64,000 nucleotides of DNA from positions 1,116,001 through 1,180,000 of the forward strand of contig NZ_CP034442.1 of assembly GCF_007475365.1 (NCBI RefSeq). The letters are read 5' to 3'. Position 1 is the first letter of the stretch; the number at the start of each line of letters is the position of its first letter. The position numbers and the translations under genes are program-made. This document shows positions 54,576 through 64,000 of this stretch, piece after piece. This DNA comes from Streptococcus oralis subsp. dentisani. GTDB lineage: Bacteria > Bacillota > Bacilli > Lactobacillales > Streptococcaceae. The notes below the pieces were generated by a model that saw only the letters and a list, made by a program, of their open reading frames with translations, searched no databases and was not told the DNA's origin.

Positions 54576-54767
54576 CTAATTTCCTGTAAATTTACTAATC
54601 AATTCTTGCCATTTCGCTGGAGACAAAATCGCCCATGGATCCTGTCCCTTTCCTAGAATCCCGTAGCCGATCATCAAGCCGATTCCTAAAGCGAGGAATC
54701 CCAGCAAGAGTACGATAAAAATCAACAGTAAGCGACGGAGTACATAACGTATGTTTTTATTCTTCAT
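54576..54767 (-). CDS. epuA: EpuA, small membrane protein
   Basis: A 63-residue protein with one membrane segment ([20 protein letters not shown]) and a short external tail. The start at 54767 is chosen: GAGG lies eight bases upstream, within the end of murA, and the earlier in-frame ATG at 54779 has no site. It overlaps murA by 11 bases and precedes endA, the arrangement for which it was named. Often mislabelled as an RNA polymerase beta subunit. Function unknown; perhaps a partner for EndA in the membrane. Confidence 0.88.
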   Translation of the reverse strand: MKNKNIRYVLRRLLLIFIVLLLGFLALGIGLMIGYGILGKGQDPWAILSPAKWQELISKFTGN

Positions 54768-56037
54768 CCTTAACCTCAATCCGCTGAATCTTTGCTCCTA
54801 GCTGAGCTAACTTCTCATGGAAGCGGTAGTAACCTCTATCAAGGTGGACTAATTTACCGACAACTGTCTCTCCTTGCGCCACCAAACCTGTCAAAATTAA
54901 AGCCGCACTAGCGCGAAGGTCCGTTGATAGAACTTCTGCCCCTTGCAAAGCCTGTCCCCCAACAATACGAGCTGTGTCACGGATAATCTCTGAATGCAAG
55001 CCCATACGGCGCATTTCCTCCAAGTGTTGGAAGCGATTTTCAAACACCGTTTCCACCATGGTGGATTCCCCTTTTGCGACTGTCATCAAAGCTGTAAATT
55101 GTGCCTGCATATCTGTTGGAAATCCTGGGTGTGGTAAGGTTTTTACATGAACAGCCTTGAGATTTTCAAGTTGAGAACGAACACGGATACCTTCTGACTC
55201 CTCTGTCACTTCAACACCCATCTCAAGTAGTTTTGAAATCAAGGGACGATTGTGTTCCCAGACTGCATCACGAACGAGGACATCTCCACCAGTCATAGCT
55301 GCTGCCACCATAAAGGTTCCAGCTTCAATACGGTCCTGTACTACAGTATGAGTCGTACCATGGAGGTCCTCGACACCAGTCACTGTGATTGTTTCGGTAC
55401 CAGCTCCCTTGACCTTGGCTCCCATTTCATTAAGGAAGATAGCGAGATCAACAATTTCTGGCTCACGCGCAGCATTTTCAATCACTGTCACACCATCAGC
55501 TAGAGTTGCTGCCATCATCAGATTTTGTGTTGCGCCGACACTAGGAAAGTCCATGTAGATATGAGCGCCGTGCAGGCGTTCCGCCTTGGCTTCAATGTAA
55601 CCAGCTGTCTGGCTGATCTTGGCCCCCATAGCTTCCAAACCCTTGAGGTGGAGGTCGATTGGACGACTCCCAATGGTACAACCACCTGGCATGGATACCT
55701 TGGCATGGCCTACACGAGCAAGGATTGGTCCCAAGACCACGATGGATGCACGCATCTTGCTAACATACTTATACGGAGCTTCCTCCGTGATGTCACCCGT
55801 CGCATCGACTTCGACAACATGAGCTTCCTCATCAAAATCAACCTTGGCGTTCAGACCACGAACCACTTGATTCATGGTGAAAACATCTGACAAGATAGGG
55901 ACGTTCTGCAAGACTGTCTTACCCTTGCTTGCTAGAATAGTCGCTGCCAACAAGGGTAAGACGGCATTCTTTGCTCCCTCGATGGCCACACTCCCGACCA
56001 GACGATTATCTCCGCCTTGAACCACAATTTTTTCCAT
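54757..56037 (-). CDS. murA: UDP-N-acetylglucosamine 1-carboxyvinyltransferase
   Basis: A 426-residue EPSP-type enzyme, full length, which adds enolpyruvate to UDP-GlcNAc in the first committed step of peptidoglycan synthesis. The catalytic Cys is at 120 in [11 protein letters not shown], the residue attacked by fosfomycin. [13 protein letters not shown] carries the substrate-binding Lys-Asn. Gram-positives have two copies; the epuA-endA neighbourhood marks this as the copy known from pneumococcus at that locus. Confidence 0.95.
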   Translation of the reverse strand: MEKIVVQGGDNRLVGSVAIEGAKNAVLPLLAATILASKGKTVLQNVPILSDVFTMNQVVRGLNAKVDFDEEAHVVEVDATGDITEEAPYKYVSKMRASIVVLGPILARVGHAKVSMPGGCTIGSRPIDLHLKGLEAMGAKISQTAGYIEAKAERLHGAHIYMDFPSVGATQNLMMAATLADGVTVIENAAREPEIVDLAIFLNEMGAKVKGAGTETITVTGVEDLHGTTHTVVQDRIEAGTFMVAAAMTGGDVLVRDAVWEHNRPLISKLLEMGVEVTEESEGIRVRSQLENLKAVHVKTLPHPGFPTDMQAQFTALMTVAKGESTMVETVFENRFQHLEEMRRMGLHSEIIRDTARIVGGQALQGAEVLSTDLRASAALILTGLVAQGETVVGKLVHLDRGYYRFHEKLAQLGAKIQRIEVKDEE

Positions 56038-56059
56038 AGTTTTTCCTTTACTTTTGATT

Positions 56060-56290
56060 TTATAACAGTCCTATAAGCGCTTCTTGCCACAGTTGGTACA
56101 AACTGATAAAAAATGAACTCAAGATGTAGCCCATTACAATACTAAAGAAGCCTACCAACAAACGAACCTTTTTTGTGTTAGTAGCGGTCACTTTTAAAAC
56201 CTTTTCCCATCTCACAAGATCTTTCAAAAGGTAAAAACTCAAATAAATAAAGAGTATATGACTACTTAGAGTGAATAATAATTGAACCAT
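56060..56290 (-). CDS. DUF1146-family membrane protein
   Basis: A 76-residue protein with two membrane segments ([18 protein letters not shown] and [20 protein letters not shown]) around a basic loop, the DUF1146 (YwzB) layout. It lies just upstream of murA, a position conserved in Firmicutes, suggesting a cell-envelope or ATP-synthase-linked role. No biochemical function can be assigned. Confidence 0.8.
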   Translation of the reverse strand: MVQLLFTLSSHILFIYLSFYLLKDLVRWEKVLKVTATNTKKVRLLVGFFSIVMGYILSSFFISLYQLWQEALIGLL

Positions 56291-56345
56291 TTGACTATTA
56301 TACCATCTTATCCGCTTGCGCGCTAGTTTTCAATTTTTCTACAAA

Positions 56346-57383
56346 TTAGGGATTGTTTTTGAGGTAATCAATCGCATCCTGCAAGGTTTTTACGGGAACA
56401 ATTTTCATCTCTGTCTTGATTGTTTTAGCAGCTTCTAGGGCTGTTTCATAGTTGCTTTTCGCATTGGGATCTGCTTTTTTTGCTTCCTCGGTGACTGGAT
56501 TGTCAGGAGCAAAAAAGACATTGGCTCCCTGACGAGAGGCTGCAACCACTTTTTTGTCAATTCCACCGATGTCGCCAACATTTCCATCGCGATCAATGGT
56601 TCCCGTTCCCGCAACGATGCGACCATTACGAAGTCCTGGATCTGCTATCTGGGTGTAAATAGCGAGACTAAACATAAGACCTGCACTGGGGCCACCGATA
56701 CCAGCTGTTGAAAAGCGAATGGGAACATCACTGGTCACTTCCGTACGGTCAATCAAGCCAATCCCAATCCCATTTTTCCCGTTTTCGAGAGTGATAATTT
56801 TACCTTCAGCAGTCTTGACTCTTCCGTCTTCTTCGTAGGTTACCTTGACTGGATCTCCTAGTTTTTGAGAGTTGACATAATCAATCAAGTCTTTGGAACT
56901 GTCAAATGTTTTGTCATTAACAGCCGTGACGGTATCCGCAATGTTCAGAATGCCTTTAAAGGTTGAATTGTCCGTCACGGTCAAGACATAAACTCCCAAG
57001 TACTTGAGTTCGATATCCTTGCCTGCCGTCTTCAAGCCTTGATACTTGGCCATATTTTGGGATGTTTGCATGTAGAACTGATTGATCCGCATAAACTCTG
57101 CATCTGTAGAGCCACCCGTTGTCTCCTGAGCGCTTCTAATATCCGTAAATGGAGTCAGCCAAGCATAGACCAGATGAGACAGGGTTGCATGTCGAATACC
57201 GACTGTCACAAACTGGTAAGCTCCTGCTTCTGTATCTTCTGTTTCATTGACTTTCAAAACTTGACGAATATCTTCCGCTCCACCTGGAACTTCTATGTAA
57301 TAAGGTAAAGGTACTACAAAGGCTAAAAAAGTCAATACTAGTGCTAGGATGACATATAAGGGCCATCTAGTTTTTTTCTTCAT
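56346..57383 (-). CDS. sepM: PDZ-domain Lon-like membrane protease SepM
   Basis: A 345-residue protein with an N-terminal membrane anchor ([19 protein letters not shown]), a PDZ domain at about 125-205 and a Lon-type protease domain. The catalytic Ser is in [12 protein letters not shown] and the Lys in [11 protein letters not shown]. SepM homologues trim competence-stimulating or other signalling peptides outside the cell. It overlaps coaD by 17 bases. Orthologues are also called YlbL. Confidence 0.9.
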   Translation of the reverse strand: MKKKTRWPLYVILALVLTFLAFVVPLPYYIEVPGGAEDIRQVLKVNETEDTEAGAYQFVTVGIRHATLSHLVYAWLTPFTDIRSAQETTGGSTDAEFMRINQFYMQTSQNMAKYQGLKTAGKDIELKYLGVYVLTVTDNSTFKGILNIADTVTAVNDKTFDSSKDLIDYVNSQKLGDPVKVTYEEDGRVKTAEGKIITLENGKNGIGIGLIDRTEVTSDVPIRFSTAGIGGPSAGLMFSLAIYTQIADPGLRNGRIVAGTGTIDRDGNVGDIGGIDKKVVAASRQGANVFFAPDNPVTEEAKKADPNAKSNYETALEAAKTIKTEMKIVPVKTLQDAIDYLKNNP

Positions 57384-57855
57384 GTTCTAATTCCTCCACA
57401 ACACTGTTTGGGACATATTGCTGAATCTCCTGACAAAACTTCAGGAGCTCTCTCACGGCTGACGAGCTAATATAGAGATGCTCTGGGCGACTATGTAGGT
57501 AGACAGTCCCGATTTCTGGAGCCAGTTGATAATTGTAGTAGTCAAAACTAGCCTCATATTGCAAGTCTGTAGCATTCCGCAAACCACGGACAAGAGTTTT
57601 AGCTCCCAATCTTCTTGCAACATCAACAACTAATTGGTCGTGAGAAGCTATTACCTCTACATTATCTAAATGCGCCACAGCTTTTTCGACTGCCCGTTTG
57701 CGATTTTCAACAGGGAGAAAACCTTGTTTGTGGGGATTGTAGAACACCCCGACATAGAGCTTATCAAAGAGTTTGCTGGCGCGTTCAATGATATCCAGAT
57801 GTCCATTTGTCATCGGATCAAATGATCCTGTAAATAATCCAATTTTATCTGACAT
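57367..57855 (-). CDS. coaD: Pantetheine-phosphate adenylyltransferase
   Basis: A 162-residue nucleotidyltransferase with [14 protein letters not shown] (HxGH-like motif), [13 protein letters not shown] and the ISSSAVREL signature. It transfers AMP from ATP to 4'-phosphopantetheine in coenzyme A synthesis. It overlaps rsmD upstream by 11 bases and sepM downstream, so the three are co-expressed. Confidence 0.96.
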   Translation of the reverse strand: MSDKIGLFTGSFDPMTNGHLDIIERASKLFDKLYVGVFYNPHKQGFLPVENRKRAVEKAVAHLDNVEVIASHDQLVVDVARRLGAKTLVRGLRNATDLQYEASFDYYNYQLAPEIGTVYLHSRPEHLYISSSAVRELLKFCQEIQQYVPNSVVEELEHEEKN

Positions 57856-58384
57856 AGACTGTCACCTTACTAATCCCATATATTTTTTCCTTCCAGATGC
57901 CTAAGCAGGCGATTTCTTCTGGAAGTTCTACAGACTTATCGGTTTCGCAGACGACCATGACTTCTTCAGAGAAGAGATTTCTTTCCGCCATTTTTTCGAT
58001 ATCTGCAACGATTTGTTCCTTGGCATAGGGAGGATCTAAAAAGACCAGGTCAAAGGGACCTGTAACTTGCTCCAAAGCACGCTCAGCTTCCATCTTTAAG
58101 AGCTGAAATTTAGAAACTTCTTTGGTCATTTGGATATTTTCAGCGATGATAGCTTGTGCCTTTCGATCCCGTTCCACTAAGACAGCATGGGACATCCCTC
58201 TTGACACAGCTTCAATAGACAGACCGCCACTGCCAGCATAAAGATCCAAGACACGACCACCCTCAAAATAGGGGCCTATCATGTTAAAGATAGCTCCACG
58301 CACCTTATCTGATGTCGGCCTCGTCGTCTTGCCTTCTAGCGTCTTGAGGGGACGCCCTCCGTAGATTCCTGATACGATTTTCAT
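57845..58384 (-). CDS. rsmD: 16S rRNA (guanine-966-N2)-methyltransferase
   Basis: A 179-residue SAM-dependent methyltransferase. [20 protein letters not shown] and [20 protein letters not shown] are the RsmD N-terminal signatures; [11 protein letters not shown] holds the DPPY catalytic motif. It modifies 16S rRNA in the assembled small subunit. First gene of rsmD-coaD-sepM. Confidence 0.95.
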   Translation of the reverse strand: MKIVSGIYGGRPLKTLEGKTTRPTSDKVRGAIFNMIGPYFEGGRVLDLYAGSGGLSIEAVSRGMSHAVLVERDRKAQAIIAENIQMTKEVSKFQLLKMEAERALEQVTGPFDLVFLDPPYAKEQIVADIEKMAERNLFSEEVMVVCETDKSVELPEEIACLGIWKEKIYGISKVTVYVR

Positions 58385-58419
58385 ACCGTTTATTATACCA
58401 AATTATAGGCAAAAAGAGA

Positions 58420-58446
58420 AAGAAAACCGAACCTTACGGTTCGATT
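58420..58446 (-). terminator. asnA terminator
   Basis: CGAACC-TTAC-GGTTCG hairpin with T-rich sequence after it on the minus strand. Confidence 0.85.
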
Positions 58447-58448
58447 CC

Positions 58449-59441
58449 CTACAAGATATTTTCATAAGTGTCGCGGACTTCTTGAGGCCAGACACTGGTC
58501 TGAACCTCTCCGATGTGTTTCTTACGAAGAAGGAACATGGCCATCCGAGACTGTCCGATACCCCCACCGATTGTCAATGGGAAAAGGCCGTTAAGCAGAG
58601 CCTTATGCCATTCCAACTCAAGACGATCTTCGTCTCCTGTAAGGGCAACTTGGCGACGAAGCGTGTCTTCATCTACCCGAATCCCCATTGAGGAAAGTTC
58701 AAAGGCACATCCAAGAGATTCATTCCAAACCAGAATATCCCCATTCAGTCCCTTGTAGCCATTCTCAGACTCTGTTGTCCAGTCATCGTAGTCAGGTGCG
58801 CGGCCGTCATGAGGTTTCCCGTCAGGCAACTCGCCACCAATACCAATCAAGAAGACTGCACCAAACTCTTTACAGATTGCGTTTTCACGCTCTTTCGGTG
58901 TTAGATCTGGATAGCGTTCCACCAACTCTTCCGTATGGATAAAGGTAATCTGTTTTGGCAAGATAGATTCAATATCATAGCGTGCTTCTACTGCCAGCTC
59001 TGTCAGACGAATAGCCTTATAAATCTTTTCAACGGTTTCTTTGAGATAGGCGATATTACGTTGTCCATTTGGAATCACTTTTTCCCAGTCCCACTGGTCT
59101 ACATAAACAGAGTGGGTTGCATCCAGCGAATCTTCGTCTGGACGAAGAGCCTTCATGTGAACAAACAGACCCTCACCTTCACCGAAACCAAAACGAGCCA
59201 AGGTGTGGCGTTTCCATTTGGCAAGTGAGTGAACGACTTCATAGGTTTCATCTGGAATCTGCAAAACCTTGACAGATACTGGATGTTCGACACCGGACAG
59301 GTTGTCCTGCATACCATCGCCGACCTTGCTCAAGATAGGTCCCTGAACTTCCACGACTTCTAGTTTATCTTTCAAATACTGGGTAAAGGTGTTTTTAACA
59401 AAAGAAATTTCTTCTTGCTGATGAATAAAGCTTTTCTTCAT
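58449..59441 (-). CDS. asnA: Aspartate-ammonia ligase
   Basis: A 330-residue enzyme of the class II synthetase-like AsnA family, which makes asparagine from aspartate, ammonia and ATP. The start at 59441 follows AGGAGTAG; an upstream TTG adds ten non-family residues. Typical segments are [36 protein letters not shown] and [20 protein letters not shown]. Single gene with its own terminator. Confidence 0.96.
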   Translation of the reverse strand: MKKSFIHQQEEISFVKNTFTQYLKDKLEVVEVQGPILSKVGDGMQDNLSGVEHPVSVKVLQIPDETYEVVHSLAKWKRHTLARFGFGEGEGLFVHMKALRPDEDSLDATHSVYVDQWDWEKVIPNGQRNIAYLKETVEKIYKAIRLTELAVEARYDIESILPKQITFIHTEELVERYPDLTPKERENAICKEFGAVFLIGIGGELPDGKPHDGRAPDYDDWTTESENGYKGLNGDILVWNESLGCAFELSSMGIRVDEDTLRRQVALTGDEDRLELEWHKALLNGLFPLTIGGGIGQSRMAMFLLRKKHIGEVQTSVWPQEVRDTYENIL

Positions 59442-59509
59442 AACTACTCCTAAAAAATTAATTAAAAGCATTATACACCTATTTTCAAGAAAAGGAAAGA
59501 GTAAATAAG

Positions 59510-59540
59510 AAAAAGTCAGCGCTCTTTAGAACACTGACTC
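59510..59540 (-). terminator. Terminator of the BI-1 family gene
   Basis: AGTCAG / CTGACT arms with inner TCT / AGA pairing, followed by TTTTT on the minus strand. It directly precedes the stop of the gene. Confidence 0.8.
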
Positions 59541-59549
59541 TGTCATTCA

Positions 59550-60233
59550 TTAATCGTTTCGACCAAAGATTCGTAAGATGCTAAGGAAGAGGTTGATAAA
59601 GTCTAGGTAGATGCTGAGCGCCATTGAAATGACCCAACCTGTCGCTACTTGCCCTCGTGACTGCTCATAAACATAGCGAATCTTTTGGTTGTCCCAAGCA
59701 ATCAAACCTGAGAAGACCAAGACCATGGCAATACTAATCATGTAGTCAAAGAAACCACTAGCTAAGAAAATATTCACAATCATGGCAATGATGAGGCCAA
59801 CAAGCGCAGCCATCAGAGCACGTCCCATTCCACTCAAATCTTTCTTAGTGAAAATTCCGATTGCTGCCATGACAAAGAAGAGAAGGGCGCTGGATACAAA
59901 GGCTGATAAGACGGTCCCAGGTGTATAGAAGGCTACGACAAAGCTAAGTGTGAAGCCATTTAAAACAGAATAAATTAAAAATACTGGGAGAGCTGCTGGA
60001 CTGTTTTTAGCAGCCATGCTACTCGCAACAAAGACCAGACCAAGTTCTGCAAAAGTTGCAATCATCAACCAGAGACGACCATGCATTAAAAAGTAGACCA
60101 ATTGAGTCTGAAAGACCGTCAACATCAAAGCTGACACGAGAGCTGACAGACCAATCCCAAGTCCCACAAAGGCATAAACCTTAGCGTAAAATTGATTGAG
60201 ACCTGAACGTTCTTGAATAATTGTTTGATTCAT
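59550..60233 (-). CDS. Bax inhibitor-1 / YbhL-family membrane protein
   Basis: A 227-residue protein with seven membrane segments and the family end MVLVFSGLIAWDNQKIRYVY followed by DFINLFLSILRIFG. Members act as pH-sensitive Ca leak channels or stabilise membrane-protein turnover; bacterial function is poorly defined. GGAGAA precedes the ATG. Single gene between asnA and the SpoU methyltransferase, as in pneumococcus. Confidence 0.9.
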   Translation of the reverse strand: MNQTIIQERSGLNQFYAKVYAFVGLGIGLSALVSALMLTVFQTQLVYFLMHGRLWLMIATFAELGLVFVASSMAAKNSPAALPVFLIYSVLNGFTLSFVVAFYTPGTVLSAFVSSALLFFVMAAIGIFTKKDLSGMGRALMAALVGLIIAMIVNIFLASGFFDYMISIAMVLVFSGLIAWDNQKIRYVYEQSRGQVATGWVISMALSIYLDFINLFLSILRIFGRND

Positions 60234-60287
60234 TCTGATTCTCCTTTTTCTATAAATATGTCTTGATTATAACAAAGATTTTATAAA

Positions 60288-61028
60288 TTAGCTGAAATAA
60301 AACATCAAAATGCCTGCTGCAACTGCCACGTTGAGACTTTCTGCTCGACCTTTCATGCTTATATGAACCAGCTGATCAGCACTCTCAGCCATGACAGAAC
60401 TAATCCCCTGTCCTTCATTTCCCATGACTAAAACAAAGTCTTCTAGGGGAGAAAGCTCACGATAATCCTTTGACTCTCTCGATAAGGTCGTTGCCAGAAT
60501 GGGCAAGTCACTCTTTTTAGCCCCTTCTACAAAGGTGGCAACAGGCATACGATAGATGGGCAAATGAAAATGACTTCCTTGCATGGAACGCAGGGTCTTG
60601 AGGCTGTATATATCTGCTGACTTGTCTGAAACAATGACCCCTGTAAAACCTGCCGCATCCGCAGTCCGAATCATGGTGCCAACATTACCAGGATCTTGAA
60701 CATCTTCTAAAAATAGAAACTTACCCTGACGAAGATCAGGCAGTCCTACTTCTTCTTTTTGGACGATTGCTACGATTCCCTGTGGTGTTTGAGAATCTGC
60801 CAAATCCCGCAAAATCTCCTCTGAAACCCAGACAGTTTGAGGAAAAGCCGCTAGCTGATCTCGGTAACTTTCTAGGGCAAAAATCTTCTCAATCGTCACT
60901 CCAGCTTGAACAGCTTCTTCGAATAAGTGCCAACCCTCAATCAAATAAGCAGACTTTCGATATTTTTTTTGATGCAATTTCTTGGCATTTTTTACCACAG
61001 AATTGGCTTTTGAGGTTATAATAGTCAT
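60288..61028 (-). CDS. SpoU/TrmH-family RNA 2'-O-methyltransferase
   Basis: A 246-residue SPOUT enzyme: an N-terminal substrate-binding domain (SKANSVVKNAKKLHQKKYRK), then the knot with LFLEDVQDPGNVGTMIRTAD, LVMGNEGQGIS and ISMKGRAESLNVAVAAGILM. It methylates a ribose in rRNA or tRNA; the TrmH/RlmB-like subfamily does not settle which. The start at ATG 61028 is preferred over an upstream in-frame codon. It is divergent from acyP. Confidence 0.88.
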   Translation of the reverse strand: MTIITSKANSVVKNAKKLHQKKYRKSAYLIEGWHLFEEAVQAGVTIEKIFALESYRDQLAAFPQTVWVSEEILRDLADSQTPQGIVAIVQKEEVGLPDLRQGKFLFLEDVQDPGNVGTMIRTADAAGFTGVIVSDKSADIYSLKTLRSMQGSHFHLPIYRMPVATFVEGAKKSDLPILATTLSRESKDYRELSPLEDFVLVMGNEGQGISSVMAESADQLVHISMKGRAESLNVAVAAGILMFYFS

Positions 61029-61061
61029 AGAAATATTATAACACAATCAAAGGGGTTTGGT

Positions 61062-61340
61062 ATGCAAAAGGTTAGAATGATTGCCCAAGGTAGGGTGCAG
61101 GGTGTTGGTTTTCGCTGGGGCGTTTATACTCTAGCGCTTGAAATCGGTGGCATCACTGGTCGTGTCTGGAATAATGACGATGGCACAGTGGAAATTCTTG
61201 CTCAGGCAGACTCCTCTGCCACTATGGCAAAATTTATCCAAGAAATCCGTAAAGGTCCAACGCCTTTTTCAAAAGTTACCTATCTAGATGTGCAAATGAG
61301 CAACTTTTCATCCTATTCGGACTTCAAAGTCGCAAATTAG
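61062..61340 (+). CDS. acyP: Acylphosphatase
   Basis: A 92-residue enzyme with the signature GRVQGVGFRWGVY, whose Arg 18 binds phosphate, and GRVWNNDDGTVE with the catalytic Asn. It hydrolyses acyl phosphates in the cytoplasm. AAAGGGG lies before the ATG. It precedes yidC, which has its own promoter. Confidence 0.93.
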   Translation: MQKVRMIAQGRVQGVGFRWGVYTLALEIGGITGRVWNNDDGTVEILAQADSSATMAKFIQEIRKGPTPFSKVTYLDVQMSNFSSYSDFKVAN

Positions 61341-61353
61341 GTCTCCAGAACTA

Positions 61354-61382
61354 TTGTATATTTTACAAAAAAACAGTAGAAT
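61354..61382 (+). promoter_or_regulatory. yidC promoter
   Basis: TTGTAT (61354-61359), a 17-base spacer, TAGAAT (61377-61382), then AAAGAAGGAATG at the start. Confidence 0.6.
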
Positions 61383-61408
61383 AGAAAGGTATAATTTTTA
61401 AAGAAGGA

Positions 61409-62338
61409 ATGAAAACATTGAAATCTATTAAACGTTTTGCCCTCTCTGCTATGGGAGTGGCTATGCTACTCGTCTTGACAGGTTGCGTTTCTGTTGATAA
61501 AACGACTGGAGAACCGACTGGATTTATCTGGAACACCATCGGAGCGCCTATGGCAGAGGCCATCAAATACTTTGCTAATGATATGGGACTTGGTTTTGGG
61601 ATGGGGATTATCATCGTCACCATTATCGTGCGTTTAATTATCTTGCCGCTCGGTATCTACCAATCGTGGAAGGCGACGCTTCACTCTGAAAAGATGAACG
61701 CCCTCAAACACGTGCTTGAACCACATCAAACACGTCTAAAAGAAGCAACAACTCAAGAAGAAAAACTTGAGGCTCAACAAGCTCTCTTTGCCGCCCAAAA
61801 AGAACATGGTATCAGCATGCTAGGAGGCGTCGGATGTTTCCCTATCTTGCTCCAAATGCCTTTCTTCTCTGCTATCTACTTTGCAGCCCAACATACTGAA
61901 GGGGTCGCAGGATCTAGCTTTCTCGGTATCGAACTAGGCTCACCAAGCATGCTCCTCGTAGCCTTTGCAGGTATTCTTTACTACATCCAATCTCTCCTCT
62001 CGCTTCATGGAGTAGAAGATGAGATGCAAAGAGAACAACTTAAGAAAATGATCTACATGAGCCCACTCATGATTGTTATCTTCTCCCTCTTCTCACCAGC
62101 CAGTGTAACACTTTACTGGGTTGTCGGTGGTTTCATGATGATTCTCCAACAGTTTATCGTCAACTATGTCGTTCGTCCAAAACTTCGTCAAAAAGTACGT
62201 GAAGAATACGAAAAGAACCCTCCGAAAGTCAGCCCTTCTGCAGGTGCAAGAAAAGACGTGACTCCTAAGCAGGCTCAAGCGATCACGACCAATAAGAAAA
62301 AGAAAAACCGCAACTCTGGTAAACAACGATCTAGATAA
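61409..62338 (+). CDS. yidC: Membrane protein insertase YidC
   Basis: A 309-residue YidC/Oxa1 lipoprotein: lipobox VLTGC (Cys 26), then five membrane segments with the family loop (LGGVGCFPILLQMPFFSAIY) and a very basic C-terminal tail that contacts ribosomes. The hydrophilic-groove Arg lies in IVTIIVRLIILPLG. Streptococci have two copies; the acyP neighbourhood is that of the copy in this pneumococcal order. A terminator follows. Confidence 0.95.
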   Translation: MKTLKSIKRFALSAMGVAMLLVLTGCVSVDKTTGEPTGFIWNTIGAPMAEAIKYFANDMGLGFGMGIIIVTIIVRLIILPLGIYQSWKATLHSEKMNALKHVLEPHQTRLKEATTQEEKLEAQQALFAAQKEHGISMLGGVGCFPILLQMPFFSAIYFAAQHTEGVAGSSFLGIELGSPSMLLVAFAGILYYIQSLLSLHGVEDEMQREQLKKMIYMSPLMIVIFSLFSPASVTLYWVVGGFMMILQQFIVNYVVRPKLRQKVREEYEKNPPKVSPSAGARKDVTPKQAQAITTNKKKKNRNSGKQRSR

Positions 62339-62343
62339 GACTC

Positions 62344-62374
62344 AAAAGGCTTAGCTGAAAGGCTAAGTCTTTTT
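62344..62374 (+). terminator. yidC terminator
   Basis: GGCTTAGC / GCTAAGTC arms and a T run. Confidence 0.88.
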
Positions 62375-62380
62375 GCATCA

Positions 62381-62412
62381 CAAAAGCCCGATGTCTCCAT
62401 CAGGCTTCTTTT
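62381..62412 (-). terminator. pflA terminator
   Basis: AAGCCTGATG / CATCGGGCTT arms with a GAGA loop, followed by TTTTG on the minus strand, adjacent to the pflA stop. Confidence 0.75.
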
Positions 62413-63207
62413 TTATCCATGAACACGTTTCATATAGTCTTGATAACTTTCTGTATCCATAAGCTCCTTGGCATTCTTGACACGATCTGCTGTTGGTGGC
62501 TTTACCCCCTCAAGCGAATATGGAATCCCAAGTTCACGCCACTTGAATTCTCCCATCGTATGATAAGGTAGGATTTCAAACTTGTCAACGTTTTTAAGGG
62601 TTTTGACGAATTTACCGAGTTCGATCAAGTCGTCATCTCTATCTGTCAACCCTGGAACCAATACGTGGCGAATCCAAACAGGCTTCCCGATATCTGATAG
62701 GTACTGGGCACAGGCCAAGATGTTTTTATTGGTTTGGCTAGTTACAATCTTGTGCTGTTCTTCGTTGATTTCCTTGATATCCAGGAGAACCAAGTCTGTC
62801 ACCGCCATGAGTTTATTAAACTTTTCGAGATAACGTGGTGTGTTACGGAAAGGAAGGGCACAGGTGTCCAATGTACAGTGAATCCCTTTTTCCTTAGCCT
62901 TGGTAAAAAAGGCAATCAAGAAATCAATCTGCAGGAGGGCTTCTCCACCACTAACAGTGATTCCTCCCTTGTCTCCCCAGAAACCACGATAGCGAAGGGC
63001 TTCTGTCAAGACATCGTCTACTGTCCGTTCACGTGATTTATTGGTCTCCATAGCCCATGTATCAGGGTTATGACAGTACTGGCAACGCATGTGACAGCCC
63101 TGCAAAAAGACAATAAAACGAATCCCAGGGCCATCTACCGCCCCAAAACTCTCTGTCGAATGCACCATTCCTGTCACTTGTCCATAGTCAATTGTTTCTT
63201 CAGACAT
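62413..63207 (-). CDS. pflA: Pyruvate formate-lyase activating enzyme
   Basis: A 264-residue radical-SAM enzyme with the cluster motif CHMRCQYCHNPDTW and the GGITVSGGEALLQ segment. It installs the glycyl radical on pyruvate formate-lyase during anaerobic fermentation. GGAAGGTGA precedes the ATG. Single gene between yidC and lysA. Confidence 0.95.
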   Translation of the reverse strand: MSEETIDYGQVTGMVHSTESFGAVDGPGIRFIVFLQGCHMRCQYCHNPDTWAMETNKSRERTVDDVLTEALRYRGFWGDKGGITVSGGEALLQIDFLIAFFTKAKEKGIHCTLDTCALPFRNTPRYLEKFNKLMAVTDLVLLDIKEINEEQHKIVTSQTNKNILACAQYLSDIGKPVWIRHVLVPGLTDRDDDLIELGKFVKTLKNVDKFEILPYHTMGEFKWRELGIPYSLEGVKPPTADRVKNAKELMDTESYQDYMKRVHG

Positions 63208-63324
63208 ATCGTCACCTTCCTTGAAACCGTTTTATAGTTTTATTATATCACGACTTGAGGGAAAAACAAGATTTTTGTCTATTTTTTAGAAAGCAATCTG
63301 TTTTTCACTTTCATTTTCATTTTT

Positions 63325-64000
63325 TTAATGATCGGGTTCAAAATCAAAACCATACAAGGTTGCAAAATAGTCCTCAGGGCGCTCTGCACGGCGGATTTGG
63401 CGGGCTTTGCCTTCTTCGGTATAGAGGATTTCTGCCGAGCGTAGTTTGGCATTGTACTGGTAACCCATGGAGAATCCATGTGCACCTGTATCATGAATCA
63501 CCAGTAAATCACCGATTTCTGTATGAGGTAGTTCGCGATTAACTGCAAATTTATCATTGTTTTCACAAAGCGATCCAACCACATCTACGACCTCCACTGG
63601 TCCGTCTGGATGGGTCAGATTGGTGATATGGTGGTAGGCTCCATACATGGCAGGACGCATGAGGTTGACTGCTGAGGCATCCACACCTAGATAGGTACGA
63701 TAGGTTTTCTTCTTATGGGTGACTTTTGTGACGAGAGCTCCGTGAGGGGCTAACATAAAGCGACCTAATTCAGTAAAAATCTTGACCTGACCAAGTCCTG
63801 CAGGTGTAAGAACTTCCTCATAAACCTTTCGCACGCCCTCACCAATCATAGCAATATCATTTGGCTCCTGATCTGGGCGGTAGTTGACTCCGATTCCGCC
63901 AGAAAGATTGATAAAGTCCAGTGAAATACCTAATTTCTCCTTGATTTCAACGGCCAATTCAAAAAGCTGACGAGCCAACTCTGGATAGTAGAGATGGGTG
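63325..64000 (-). CDS. lysA: Diaminopimelate decarboxylase, C-terminal part (cut by the window edge)
   Basis: The frame is open to the right edge (the last visible codons give THLYYPELARQLF), so the gene starts outside the window. About 225 C-terminal residues are visible. They belong to a PLP-dependent decarboxylase of the alanine-racemase-like fold III: NLSGGIGVNYRP, TELGRFMLAPHGALVTKVTH, GSLCENNDKFAVNRELP (active-site Cys-Glu) and IHDTGAHGFSMGYQYN. The enzyme makes lysine from meso-diaminopimelate. No convincing terminator is seen in the 117 bases toward pflA. Confidence 0.93.
   Translation of the reverse strand, partial: THLYYPELARQLFELAVEIKEKLGISLDFINLSGGIGVNYRPDQEPNDIAMIGEGVRKVYEEVLTPAGLGQVKIFTELGRFMLAPHGALVTKVTHKKKTYRTYLGVDASAVNLMRPAMYGAYHHITNLTHPDGPVEVVDVVGSLCENNDKFAVNRELPHTEIGDLLVIHDTGAHGFSMGYQYNAKLRSAEILYTEEGKARQIRRAERPEDYFATLYGFDFEPDH

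Overview
The window looks like a chromosome segment of a mitis-group Streptococcus (S. mitis / S. oralis / S. infantis type). The reasons are the low-GC, Gram-positive gene content, the amiACDEF oligopeptide operon, the endA-epuA-murA and sepM-coaD-rsmD-asnA clusters in the order familiar from pneumococcus, and a PfbA-like sortase-anchored protein. A malolactic enzyme with its MleR regulator argues against S. pneumoniae itself. No 16S gene is present, so the species call is inference.

Layout. (1) 1-2.35 kb: malolactic enzyme (cut by the left edge), a small XRE regulator and mleR. (2) 2.5-10.8 kb: an AT-rich accessory segment bounded by two copies of the rpsI 3' end. It carries a Septu-like ATPase/HNH pair, a lipoprotein, an unfamiliar HEPN-domain gene next to a GIY-YIG-like nuclease, a 267-residue protein of unknown function, and a stub of an integrase. 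(3) 10.8-32.6 kb: a second integrative element between the middle rpsI 3'-end copy and rpsI itself. Its cargo is a LacI-type regulator, an MgtC protein, a binding-protein-dependent ABC importer, galE/galT2, a PhoU-like protein, a PP2C-like phosphatase and the PfbA-like surface protein, followed by a PezAT toxin-antitoxin. Its mobility end has a second tyrosine recombinase, a rolling-circle-type initiator, an excisionase-like protein and an intact integrase. (4) 32.6-64 kb: ordinary core genome. This part has rpsI-rplM, an ABC-2 exporter, pheST with a T-box, ribU with an FMN riboswitch, trmL, trkAH, amiACDEF, tRNA-Cys, a CorC-like protein, endA, epuA, murA, sepM, coaD, rsmD, asnA, a BI-1 protein, a SpoU methyltransferase, acyP, yidC, pflA and lysA (cut by the right edge).

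How it fits together. rpsI is a repeated landing site. Three copies of its last codons share a perfect 35-bp core, each followed by an intrinsic terminator, so two elements appear to sit in tandem and rpsI stays functional. The left element has lost its integrase and looks like a fixed defence island. The right element still has a recombination module and plasmid-like regulatory DNA: a long inverted repeat, tandem 135-bp repeats, and promoter-plus-attenuator leaders. Its cargo seems to be one regulon: the pfbA promoter and the ABC-importer promoter carry the same LacI-type palindrome just downstream of the -10 box, and a LacI-type regulator is encoded at the end of the same block.

The best candidate for an undescribed system is the HEPN / GIY-YIG-like gene pair at 7.2-9.1 kb, possibly with the 267-residue gene beside it.
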